From contig JAJFZO010000113.1 of the NCBI GenBank assembly GCA_021397835.1, positions 992,001-1,056,000 on the forward strand: a DNA stretch of 64,000 nt, written 5' to 3'. Under the pieces are notes generated by a model, which worked only from the letters and a program-made list of their open reading frames with translations, was not told the origin of the DNA and searched no databases. The translations under genes and the position numbers were made by a program. Below are positions 1 through 9,660 of the stretch, piece by piece; position 1 is the first letter of the stretch; each line of letters starts with the position of its first letter. Origin of the DNA: Moringa oleifera. Lineage: Eukaryota > Streptophyta > Magnoliopsida > Brassicales > Moringaceae.

Positions 1-27
1 AAAATTTCAGCAAAAATTAGTTCATAC

Positions 28-248
28 CTTATAGCCTTTAAGAAATGCTGGAATATCTCAATAATCAGGGCATCACATTCAAGATCCAACATCACTACAC
101 AGGATCTGACCTTGGCAACATTTTCAAGAATTGATGTCCTCTTGGCATATGATGGACTAGACTTGTCAACCAAATCTTCAAATGAGGACACAATCAGCTG
201 AAAGACCTCCTGCATTTTGCATTGAAAATGATTATCGAATGCCTCCAT
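28..248 (-). pseudogene. PDS5-like (cohesin accessory) exon, left duplicate
   Basis: A single 221-nt exon-like block with an acceptor (CTGTAG) before base 248 and a donor (GTATGAAC) after base 28. It encodes a HEAT-repeat stretch of the PDS5 sister-chromatid cohesion family, including SYAKRTSILENVAKVRSC, VVMLDLECDALIIE and FQHFLKAIR. This copy keeps the Asp of the MLDLECD motif that the right-hand duplicate (39611-39831) has changed to His. The next minus-strand exon would lie outside the window to the left, so it may belong to a longer gene or be an isolated fragment. Family assignment is from motif memory; completeness cannot be judged. Confidence 0.6.
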
Positions 249-825
249 CTACAGATCACCCAAAAAAAATAAAAAGGAAAGCAGAGAGGGTTAAATTAGC
301 CAAGACATCTATTGAAGACATAAAACAACTTTAAGAAGCATGTGTCTGAAAGCAGAGAAATGAAAAAATTACTCAAAGCTTGCATTGTAAAGAAAAGAAA
401 AGAACAAAAGAAGTTTTACGGGAGAAAGAAACAAACAGTTAAGAAAATGAAAAAGAAAAGAATTAAGAAGAGGTTAGGGAGAGGGCACACATGAATTCAT
501 CCTACAGGAAAACGGGGTCCTTCATTTTGTATGGCAAAAACTTCTTCCTCATTCATAGTTTGAGATCTGCCCTTATTTCTCTTTTTTTTCTTGTTTTCAT
601 TCGATCTGCTTTCTCAAGGAAGAGGGGGGTTTGAGAGAGAAAGGGAAAGAGAGAAAGGGGGGAGGAAGAAAGTGTGAAACACGTAAATGTAATTGTTTAA
701 ATAAGCTACAACGGTCATATTTTGAAAAAATGGTATGATTTTTCGATTCAAATAAAAATAGAACATGATAAACAATCTCAGATCCCATTTGATTTTTTCT
801 TGAAAGGGAAAACTGATAGGATTAC
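249..825. other. Duplicated spacer between PDS5-like exon and AP2 exon 2
   Basis: No coding region is visible. The stretch is purine-rich (GAAAGAGAGAAAG runs) and is nearly identical to about 39832-40412. Bases from 383 onward recur at 1848-2295 as the start of the second tandem unit. It occupies the place where exons 3 onward of a WRINKLED1 gene should be, and none of those exons is recognisable here. Confidence 0.6.
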
Positions 826-1256
826 CTTGTTTTTCTTCCTTGTTGAGAATGCTATTCCATGAACTCTTGTCCCACAGATGAGCTTCGAACCTCCCTGTCC
901 ATCTGTGCCTGTTTGATCGCACATGCAAATTAATCAATGCCCAGAAAACCAATTAGACACAATTGCGTGCATCTCTTTGTGCAAGGGATGGAAATGGAAG
1001 AGCGAAAGAGAGAGGAAAGGGAACCTAGTGACTCCTCTATAAATGGAGCATCGTCGGCCGGCGTTGGGCTGGCAGCATTTGCATTCTGGCATTTGTCGGA
1101 GTACTTCTCTTCTGTTTTAGCCTTTTTGTTCTTGGGTTTGTCTGGTCGTCGTTGTTGCTGTATTTGATGAGGAGAAGAATCAGAGCCAACGCAGGAAGAG
1201 GAAGAAGAGAAGGAAGAGCAGGAAGAAGTACGGGACGTTTTCATTTTCGCTTTCAT
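826..1256 (-). pseudogene. WRINKLED1-like AP2/ERF fragment, copy I (exons 1-2)
   Basis: Exon 1 runs from an ATG at 1256 to a GT donor after 1025; exon 2 is 908-826 (83 nt). Spliced, the AP2 core reads RRCSIYRGVTR then [18 protein letters not shown], with an Arg codon split AG/G across the intron, the exon organisation of WRINKLED1 (seed-oil AP2 regulator). Exon 1 begins MKAKMKTSRTSSCSS and has Ser-rich and Lys-rich parts as WRI1 N-termini do. However, the ATG-to-donor length (232 nt) puts that N-terminus out of frame with the AP2 part; in the AP2 frame only a short start (MPECKCC) is open. Exon 3 onward (second half of AP2 domain 1, AP2 domain 2, C-terminus) is absent. Non-functional by inference. 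An upstream in-frame ATG exists at 1379. Confidence 0.8.
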
Positions 1257-1684
1257 CTCCACTTTCTTGGTCCCCAAACGAAGCAAACAGCTCAGCTCAG
1301 TGAATGCAGTCCTCCACTGTAATAATATAGCAGAAGAAAGAGGCACGCATGGATTCTGGGTGCTAAAAAGGTTAGCCACCGAAATGAGGAATTAACCTCG
1401 GGTCAAGTCATGGGTTGGGTTAATTAACCATGAGTTAATTAATTGCCCAACACTTGGCCTACGCCTTCCAGCCATGCTGCCAATAGCCTTTCTTTGCACT
1501 GCTGACTTCTTTGTTTTTTCTTTTTTTTTTAACATCAAAAGAAATAAAATTATTAAAAAATGAAAGTAACAGAAAATTGTGGTTTTGATTTCGGTTTCTA
1601 GCGTAGCTTTTGGCTAGCGAGGTAGGTTCATACTCTTTGTGCAAGGGATGGAAACGGAAGAGCGAAAGAGAGAGGAAAGGGAAC
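1257..1684 (-). promoter_or_regulatory. Upstream block of WRI1-like copy I fused to intron sequence
   Basis: 5' flank of copy I, with TAATTAAC-like words at 1420-1445 and a block starting ACGCCTTCCAGCC at 1461 that recurs at 2921, 4023 and 41041. At about 1632 the flank (GGTTCATACT) switches abruptly to intron-1 sequence of another copy (CTTTGTGCAAGGG). In the unrearranged right-hand duplicate the flank continues past this point (41207 onward), so this is a recombination junction. No TATA box was assigned with confidence. Confidence 0.45.
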
Positions 1685-1846
1685 CTGGTGACTCCTCTAT
1701 AAATGGAGCTTCGTCGGCCGGCGTTGGGCTGGCAGCATTTGCATTCTGGCATTTGTCGGAGTAATTCTTATCTATTTCAGCCTTTTTGGTATTGGGTTTG
1801 TCTGGTCGTCGTTGTTGCTGTCGTCGATGAGGAGAAGAATCAGTTA
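1685..1846 (-). pseudogene. WRINKLED1-like exon 1 fragment, copy II (5' truncated)
   Basis: The 3' part of exon 1 only. It encodes the Lys-rich segment in one frame and RRSSIYRGVTR in the other, and keeps the GT donor after 1685. It has no exon 2 on its 3' side (the intron runs into another copy's 5' flank) and its N-terminal part is lost at the tandem junction at 1846, so it cannot make an AP2 protein. Its counterpart in unit 2 (copy IV) keeps the N-terminus. Confidence 0.75.
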
Positions 1847-1847
1847 C

Positions 1848-3302
1848 ATTGTAAAGAAAAGAAAAGAACAAAAGAAGTTTTACGGGAGAAAGAAACAAAC
1901 AGTTGAGAAAATGAAAAAAGAAAAGAATTAAGAAGAGGTTAGGAGACGGCATACATGAATCCATGAAAACGGTATCCTTCATTTTGAATGACAAAAACTT
2001 ATTCCTCAAGCATAGTTTGAGATCTTCCCTTATTTCTCTGTTTTTTCTTGCTTTCATTTGATCTGCTTTCTCAAGGAAGAGAGGGTTTTCAGAGAGTAAG
2101 GGAAAGAGAGAAAGTGGGGGAGGAAGAAAGTGTGACACAGGTAAATTTTATTGTTTAAATAAGCCACCAACGGTCATATTTTGAAAAAATGCATAAAACA
2201 TGGATGGTTTTTCGAATCAAATAAAAATAAAACATCCATAAACAATCTCAGATTCCGTTTGATTTTTTCTTAAAAGGGAAAACTGATAGAATTACCTTGT
2301 CTTTCTTTCTCGTTGTGAATGCTATTCCATGAACTCTTGTCCCAAAGGTGAGCTTCGAACCTCCCTGTCCATCTGTGCCTGTTTGATCGCACATGCAAAT
2401 TAATCAGTGCCCAGAAAACCAATCACACACAATTGCGTGCATCTCTTTGTGCAAGGGATGGAAATGGAAGAGCGAAAGAGAGAGGAAAGGGAACCTGGTG
2501 ACTCCTCTATAAATGGAGCTTCGTCGGCGGGCGTTGGGCTGGCAGCATTTGCATTCTGGCATTTGTCGAAGTAATTCTCATCTGTTTTAGCCTTTTTGGT
2601 CTTGGGTTTGTCTGGTCGTCGTTGTTGCTGTCGTTGATGAGGAGAAGAATCAGAGCCAACGCAGGAAGAGGAAGAGCAGGAAGAAGTACGGGACGTTTTC
2701 AATTTCGCCTTCATCTCCACTTTCTTGGTCTCCAAACGAAACAAACAGCTCAGCTCAGTGAATGCAGTCCTCCACTGTAATAATATAGCAGAAGACAGAG
2801 GCACGCATGGATTCTGGGTGCTAAAAACGTGAGCCACCGAAATGAGGAATTAACCTCGGGTCAAGTCATGGGTTGGGTTAATTAACCATGAGTTAATTAA
2901 TTGCCCAACACTTGGCCTACGCCTTCCAGCCGTGCTGCCAATCGGCTTTCTTTGCTTTGCTGGCTTCTTTGTTTTTTCTTCTTTCTTTTAACATCAGAAG
3001 AAATAAAATTATTAAAAAAATAAAAGTAACAGAAAATTGTGGTTTTAATTTCAGTTTCTAGTGTAGCTTTGGCTACCTGGGTAGGTTCATACTGTTTGTG
3101 GAAGGGATGAAAACGGAAGGGCGAAAGAGAGAGGAAGGGGAAGCTGGTGACTCCTCTATAAATGAAGCTTCGTCGGCCGGCGTTGAGCTGGCAGCATTCG
3201 CATTCTGGCATTTGTCGGAGTAATTCTTATCTGTTTTAGCCTTTTTGGTCTCGGGTTTGTCTGGTCATCGTTGTTGCTGTCGTTGATGAGGAGAAGAATC
3301 AG
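1848..3302. repeat. Tandem unit 2 of the WRI1-like cluster
   Basis: Second copy of the 1.46-kb unit described for 383-1846, colinear with only scattered substitutions and small indels. Confidence 0.85.
2296..2714 (-). pseudogene. WRINKLED1-like AP2/ERF fragment, copy III (exons 1-2)
   Basis: Exon 1 from ATG at 2714 (MKAKLKTSRTSSC) to the donor after 2495; exon 2 is 2378-2296 (83 nt) with [18 protein letters not shown]. The architecture and the same frame offset between the N-terminus and RRSSIYRGVTR as copy I show that the defect predates the duplication. Downstream is the unit-1/unit-2 spacer and then copy II, not WRI1 exon 3. Confidence 0.8.
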
Positions 3303-3375
3303 AGCCAACACAGGAAGAGGAAGAAGAAGAGGAAGAGCAGGAAAAAGTATGGGACGTTTTCATTTTCGCTTTCAT
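3144..3375 (-). pseudogene. WRINKLED1-like exon 1, copy IV (donor lost)
   Basis: Full-length exon 1 (ATG at 3375, MKAKMKTSHTFSC) with RRSFIYRGVTS at its end. The splice donor G is changed (AG|GTTCC in other copies, AG|CTTCC here) and no exon 2 follows. The N-terminus is out of frame with the AP2 start, as in every other copy. Its 5' flank is interrupted by the insertion at 3540-4015. Confidence 0.75.
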
Positions 3376-3539
3376 CTCCACTTTCTTGGTCCCCAAACGA
3401 AACAAACAGCTCATTTCGGTGAATGCAGTCCTCCAGTATAATAAGAGAGCAGAAGACAGACGCACGCATGGATTCTGGGTGCTAAAAAGGTGAGCCACCG
3501 AAGTGAGGAATTAACCTCGGGTCAAGTCATGGGTTGGGT

Positions 3540-4015
3540 CGCTCTTCCCTTATGCATCCAGCCGCTTCACTAATGTGAATAGGTTATACAGAAGGGTGGG
3601 TTGCTTATAAACTCTTATGCGCGTTCCTTCATCGAACTTTTTGGTATGTATTGCCCCCTAACTATAGATCAGATCCACCAGACGAGAAACTCAATTCCGT
3701 ACTGCTGCTGAGTCGTCGGACTTATCCACCAAGGGATTCGTGGAATTTCTGTGGATTGCGTTGGGGGAAATCTACCAAAGCTAGGCAGATAGATAGACTC
3801 CTCGTCGCCTTGACGGCTGTTTGCGCCTTTCTGACCGAAATGGAAGAGCGGGTCTCGTGCCTGGGAGATTTGATTTGTCCCTTCATTCTAAAAGGCGAGA
3901 ATCCCTAACGAATAGAGCCGGTAGAGACATAACTAGCAGCGACAACAAGCAGCAGAACTAAGACCTTCCTCGAAGGTCTGCGAAACTGCAATGGCCTGTT
4001 CGCCGCTCGATGAAG
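3540..4015. other. Organelle-like (probably mitochondrial) DNA insertion
   Basis: About 475 bp of distinctly GC-richer DNA (near 50% against about 30% around it) sits exactly inside the promoter-like block of copy IV. The left flank ends ...GGGTTGGGT and the right flank resumes ...GCGCCTTCCAGCC; the three other copies of this block (about 1410-1470, 2870-2930 and 40990-41050) run straight through. It has the composition and style of plant mitochondrial DNA and includes an 85-codon open frame at 3651-3908 (+). The mitochondrial origin is inference; the insertion itself is seen directly. Confidence 0.6.
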
Positions 4016-5209
4016 TGCCTGCGCCTTCCAGCCATGCTGCCAATCGGCTTTCTTTGCTCTGCTGGCTTCTTTGTTTTTTCTTTTTTTCTTTTTTTAACAT
4101 CAGAAGAAATAAAATCATCAAAAAAAGAAAGTATCAGAAAATTGTGGTTTTAATTTCAGTTGCTAGTGTAGCTTTGGCTAGCTGGTTTCTTTTCGGGTTT
4201 GAATCTCGGAATCACTAGGACGTGTCAGGAGAACCTCTGCATTAAATCTAGAATGGCGTTTTTACCCTTGGTTTTCTACTGAAATTACTTGACAAGTCAC
4301 CCCCAAAGGGCGGTCGGCAACAGCACAAAATTTGTGCAATTACGTGTAATGTGAAACTTTCTTTCTCTTGTTTCGGTGTTTTTGGGAGGTCAGTTTTGTA
4401 ATTTTATCCTTATTAATATTTTTTACTTTGCATATATTAATTAAATTTAATAAAATAAATTATTTTATAATAATATTTTATTTTAAAATTATAATTGTTA
4501 TAAATTAATTTTTTCAATATTCTTTCTCAATCTTATTTTTGATTAAATTGAATATTTAAATTTTTTAAAATTATTAAATAACTTTTTATAGTTAATTTTA
4601 ATTTTGAAAAATATTTTTTATTTATGAATTAAAATTAAATATTAAAAATTAAACAAATCATCACTTCTAGTAGTATAAAAAATTTAATGATTTACATTAC
4701 TTTTTAAGATATTTAAGATTTAACTGAGTCTTGAGAGTTAAAAATTTATAATAATATGTGTGATGTAAAAGTTTTATTTTTATTTTTTAAAGTATTTTAA
4801 ATAAAAATTTAAAGAGATTTATCTCTATAAGTTTTAATTTATTAATATTTATTTAGATTTAAATATATTATAAATATTATTTATTTTAAAATTTTAATTA
4901 TTACAAAGTTATTTTTAATATTATTATTTATAATTTTCAACATGTCATTACAATAAAATAAGTTCTATTTTAAATGATTTAAAACAATTCTTAATAAAAC
5001 AATTTTTCTTAATCATTTAATTAAAAAAATTAATAAAAATTAATAAAAATTAATTTTTGAATTTATGTTTAATGTAATTATGAAATTGCAAGGCAATTAT
5101 TTCGATATATTTATTAAACCAAATTTTCAATGTTAGTGAATATAGTTTTCCCTATTGCTTTTGCTTTTATTAGTATTTTGCTTTGAAATTTTACACAGCT
5201 TGAGTGAAT
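4016..5209. repeat. Left copy of duplicated AT-rich flank
   Basis: Colinear with 41041-42560: shared blocks include TTTTTACCCTTGG (4259 and 41289), TTACTTGACAAGTCACCC (4285 and 41313) and a final common stretch ending ACACAGCTTGAGTGAA at 5209 and 42560. Similarity stops there on both sides. The right copy has about 300 extra bp near 42105-42405. No gene is seen. Confidence 0.75.
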
Positions 5210-7850
5210 TAAAATATAAAAATAATTTTTTTAAAATATATCAAAAATTTATTAAAAATAACAAAATAAAATAAAATAAAAACATTAAAAATATTACAAA
5301 ATTACAAAATAAAAAAATCATAAAATAATGAAAAATAAAATAAAAGCAAATAAAAAACTAAAAAACCAAATAAACTAAAAAAATTCAAGAAAAATATTGT
5401 TATTAAAAAATAAGTGAAAGATACTAAAAACAGCCAATAAAAATAAAATTTATAAAAAAATTGAGTAACCAAAAAATCAAAAAAATATCAAAAATCTAAA
5501 AAAAATAAGATAATACATATTTAAAAAAGGCAATAATAAAGAAATATAATTATAAAGCAGCAAAAAAAATTTATTGAAAATAATAGTAGAAAATAAAATA
5601 AAATATTGAATTTGAAAAGAAATATGTATCATGCAAAGTATTTAAAAATAAATTAAAATGTAATAAAATCTAAAATATTGAAAAAACAAAAAATTTTAAA
5701 AAAGAAAAAAACTTAAAAATTAATAAATTAATGTAAAATAATTTATAATTTAAAACAATTCAAAAAATCATAAAATATTTTATAGAAAAAATAAAAAACA
5801 GTTTTGGATTACATTTAATCTTTTAAAGAAAAATGTGATAAAAATACAATAAATCAAACAATAAAAATATAAATAAAACAAAAATATAGAATGTATCTAA
5901 AATAAATAAATAAAAGTAAGTAAAAAATAAAATAAAATTTAAAAATTAGATAAATAAAAAACAAAATGTGACAAAAAACTAAAAATCAAATAAACTAATA
6001 AAGTTGCAGTCACTTGGCAGATCTAATATTTTTCATTATATTGTATTAAACTAGCCAAAGATGATAAAGATTTAAAAAAATTAAAAAATACTAAAAAATT
6101 TATAAACAAGGTTGAAAAGTAAAAAATAAATAAAAACTAAAAAACTCAAATAAAATAAAAAACTAAGATAAAGTTACTAAAACAAAATAGATTCTTGAAT
6201 TGTTTTAAATTAAATGAATTTTTTTATTTTATAATTTTTATTATGTTTAATTTAAAATTTTTTATTTTCAATTTTAATGATTTTTTATATATTTTTGCTT
6301 TTAATTTATTTTATTCTTTATTATTTTTAACAAAATTTATTTTGTACTCTATAAAGAGTGTTATTTCTTTATTATTTTCTTTTTTTTTACTTGTATTGTA
6401 TTGACTTTGTTGGATTTTTTTTATTTTCTCCTCGTTATTTTGGATTTTCTAAATTTTTTTCTTATATATATATTTATTTTCTTGTGTATTTTTAGTTTCT
6501 TTCACTTATTTTATTTTAGTCAAATTATTTTTCTTTGATTCTTTTAGTTATTTGGTTTTACAAGATTTTTTATTTGCCTCTATTTTATTTTTTATTCTTC
6601 AAAATGTTTTATATTTTATATTTTATTAAATTTTTATCATCTTTGATTACTATAATTTAGTAAATTAACAAATATTATACCCACCTTGTCATAATTTTAC
6701 TAGTATACTTGATTTTTAGTTTTCTTTAATCTTGTTATGTTTTGTTACTTTATTTTTTGCATATTTTTATTTTATTATTTTGGATACCTTTATATTTTTA
6801 TTGTATTTTTCAAATTTTCACTTTTTGATTTATTTTATTTTTATTATAATTTTTTTAAAAGATCAATGTAAATCTAAATTGTGTTTGAAAATTTTTCAAT
6901 AAAATATTTTATGATTCTTGAATTGTTTTAAATTATTTTATATTAATTTTTTCATCTTTTATGTTCTAAGTTTTCTAATCTTTTACATTTTTTTTTCTTT
7001 TTTTTAATCATTCTTTTTATTCTTTTTGAATATTTTGAATTTTGTTACATTTTATTTTTCTATTTTTTGATGCTTTTTTATTATTTATCTTGATATATAT
7101 ATATTTGTATTTTATTTTATATTTTATTATTTTTTAAACAAAATGTATTTTCTTGCTTTGCAAAAAGTTTTATTTCTTTGCTATTGCCTTTTTAATATAT
7201 ATTGTCTTGATTTTGTTGAATTTTTTTTACTTTTTTTAATTTCTTTTAGTTACTTTGAGTTTTTTTATTTTTTTATTTTTTAGGTATTTTTAGTTTCTTT
7301 CACTTGTTTTCTTTTAGTAACTTCATTTTTCTTAGATTTTTTTAGTTCATTTGTTTTGAAGACTTTTTATTTATTTTTATTTTATATTATTTTTTCAATT
7401 TTTTAATAATTTTTTATATTTTTTCCGTCTTTGTCTATTTTAATTTAGCAAACTAGCAAATATTAAACCCACCAATAATTTCAAATTTGTTAATTTATTT
7501 GATTTAGATTTTCTTAAATTTAGATTTTTATTATATTTTCACATATCGTAATTTAATTATTTGAATATTTTTATTTTGTTGTATTTTAATTTTTCTACTA
7601 TTTGATTTATTTTGTTTTGATTACATTTTACTTTAAAAGATAAATGCAATTCAAAATTATTTTTTTAATTTTTATAAAATATTTTATGATTGTTCAATTG
7701 TTTTAAATTATTTTACACTATTTTTTTTTATTTTTTATTTTTAAGATTTTTATTTTTAAGTTTATTTAATTTTTTTTATTTTCTTTGATTTTTTTAGATT
7801 TTATAAAAAATTTCTATTTTCATTTGATTTGATTTTTTAATGATTTTTCA
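5210..7850. repeat. AT-rich fold-back repeat
   Basis: An A-rich half (5210-6190) is followed by a T-rich half (6190-7850) that carries the same words in reverse complement. For example CAAATAAACTAATAAAGTTG with TCTAATATTTTTCATTAT at 5985-6045 reappears inverted around 6640-6720 and again at 7430-7500. A GTGAAAGATACTAAAAA word at 5414 matches inverted TTTTTAGTTTCTTTCAC words at about 6489 and 7290. The T-rich half looks like two successive units. The same family recurs at 14700-14990, 17750-19060 and 19830-20170. The open frames inside it (e.g. 6195-6404) are low-complexity artefacts. Confidence 0.65.
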
Positions 7851-7865
7851 GATCGTCTGTTGCGC

Positions 7866-8126
7866 TTAAGGTGACGGTTGATGACTTTTTAAGAGTTTTC
7901 TGGCTTGCTTGAGGCATTGCTTGACGGAGAATTCGCCGAAGTTGTAAGGATCGGATGGCGACCTTTTGAAGGCGAAAAGCAAGGTACGACACAGTTTGGG
8001 GTAGGGAGTGGATTTGCATGCGGTGGAAGGTAGCTGTGACTGAGAAGGCGGTAAAGATGGCAAAGCCGATGAGACGAAGAGAAGACGGAGAAGGAGAGCG
8101 GAAGAGAAGTAGAAAGAGAGTGACAT
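7866..8126 (-). pseudogene. 5'-truncated-gene remnant of a pectinesterase/PMEI precursor
   Basis: Encodes 86 residues: a hydrophobic signal peptide (MSLSFYFSSALLLRLL...) followed by the start of the plant invertase/pectin methylesterase inhibitor domain, with ACKSTPYPKLC (first Cys pair), SDPYNFGEFSVKQCLKQAR and then a stop. This is the N-terminus of a type-I pectin methylesterase (pro-PMEI plus PME, usually above 500 aa), which remodels cell-wall homogalacturonan. Helices 2-4 of the PMEI domain and the whole catalytic domain are missing: homology ends near 7850, precisely where the AT-rich fold-back repeat starts. GC content is far above the surroundings. A TATA box is preserved upstream. 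Either a gene truncated by the repeat or a transposed 5' gene fragment. Confidence 0.75.
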
Positions 8127-8175
8127 TTTGGTTCTTGAATTGGCTCGCTCAGATTGTTAATGGCGGACTTATTTA

Positions 8176-8182
8176 TTATATA
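8176..8182 (-). promoter_or_regulatory. TATA box of the truncated pectinesterase
   Basis: TATATAA on the minus strand, about 50 bp before the ATG at 8126, so the 5' leader would be short. Together with the signal peptide it suggests that promoter and first coding segment moved or survived together. Confidence 0.5.
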
Positions 8183-8289
8183 GAGAAGGAGAGGGAGAAA
8201 GCGCGTGAAGAAGATAAACGAAAAGTGGTATGGGTGAGTAGTGACAATTAATTTGGAGGATGGAAATGAATGCATGTGAGTGGCAACGT

Positions 8290-9660
8290 GCAGTGGAAGG
8301 ACTTTCCGGTGAAGAGATAACTGAGAAAGTAACTCTGGTTCCTTTGGCTGTCTCTAATTCTAGTTACAGTGAAGCTGACAGCTTGTCAGCTTAGTTACAA
8401 ATAATTATATGAAATATATAAATTTATATAATTATATATAACTTCAAATTTTCATATCTCACATTATTCAAATATTATTAAATTTTAAATTTTTATAATT
8501 ATTAAAACATTTTAAATTTATAAAAAAAACCATTAATATTGAATTCATATAGTTGAATATTGTTCATTTTAAGATTAATTTTTAAATTTATAATAAACTT
8601 ATCACTTAAATGTATTTTTTTATGATTTTCAAAATGTATGTAGAAAATATAAGAGTGGAGATAATGTCACTATAACCAATATTTTATCAACTTTGCAACA
8701 TAATACAAGTTCATGATCAATAAATACAATTATTAAGAGATGATGAATAAATAAATCTAATATTTTAATATTAACAAAAAAAATTGATAATTTTTAATTT
8801 TATGAATATCTAAAAATAAAAAAATAATGATAACCTTATAAATAGATATTCTAGAGGTGATTAAGTGACATGGTACAATATAAAGTAACACCTATGGAGC
8901 TTGCAGGAGAGTGAGACATGAAAATGACCATCACCTCATGTCCCAATGGTGTGTGTTGAAATTGGTAAGAAGGATGGGCTAGGATGCTGTAGAGTAGGCA
9001 TTAACTGGTTGGAGTAATCTTTGCTCCTGAGGGTCCTAGTTAGGCTGATTATTCCTAGGATACACAACCTAACCTCCCAACCGCGGATAAAATAGCCACA
9101 CCTTTTACACATTTTTTTAATGATTTTTATTTTATTTAATTATTTTATCATAATATTTTTATACTATTAATTAATAATATTTAAATTTATTTATTTTAAT
9201 ATTAACCATTGTTAACACATATTTTATTATTTTATAGTATTGTGATCAAAAAGTTTATATTAATTATAAATTTATAAAAAAATGATATAAAATTTAAAGG
9301 TATCTTAACTGATAAATCTAAAGTGTATTCTAATAACTAAGGTTGAGCATTATCATTAAAACTTTTTATAACTGTAAATTTGAATTTTTTTTACTTGAAA
9401 ATTTAAGTTAAAATTTATTTTATAAAATTTTAAATTTTAAATTTTGATTTTTTTAATAAAATTTAATTTAAATCAAATTAATAAATAAAAATTAAATTTA
9501 TTATTTTTAAAACATAAAAATTGATTAACAATATAAATAAATATTTATATTTTATAAAAATTTTATCAAATTAATTATATAGTAACAAATGAATTAATTA
9601 TTGTAAGTAACAAATGAATTAAAAACACTTTTTTGCTCATAATTGAATTTAAAGTATTAA
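8290..9660. other. Intergenic, mostly AT-rich
   Basis: No gene seen. 8380-8860 and 9100-9660 are simple AT-rich DNA. 8870-9095 is a compositionally normal island without a convincing open frame on either strand. Confidence 0.5.

Larger units (their letters stand above)
383..1846. repeat. Tandem unit 1 (about 1.46 kb) of the WRI1-like cluster
   Basis: First copy of a direct tandem duplication; the second copy is 1848-3302. The offset is 1458-1470 bp for every landmark compared (exon 2, exon 1, promoter, second exon 1). The junction is sharp: after GAAGAATCAG at 1846 the sequence jumps to the block that starts at 383 (ATTGTAAAGAAAAG), whereas unit 2 continues at 3303 into the missing part of exon 1. 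Each unit holds one exon 2, one exon 1, a promoter-like block and a second exon 1 lacking an exon 2. Confidence 0.85.

Noticed and set aside
937..1167. Plus-strand open frames opposite the AP2 exons (937-1167, 1703-1906)
   Set aside because: Antisense shadows of the WRI1-like exon 1 copies.
3651..3908. 85-codon plus-strand open frame in the organelle-like insertion as a nuclear gene
   Set aside because: No nuclear promoter, no ATG at the given start and no recognisable domain; treated as part of the inserted block.
6195..6404. Plus-strand 69-codon open frame (FKLNEFFYFIIF...)
   Set aside because: Lies in the T-rich arm of the fold-back repeat; composition artefact.
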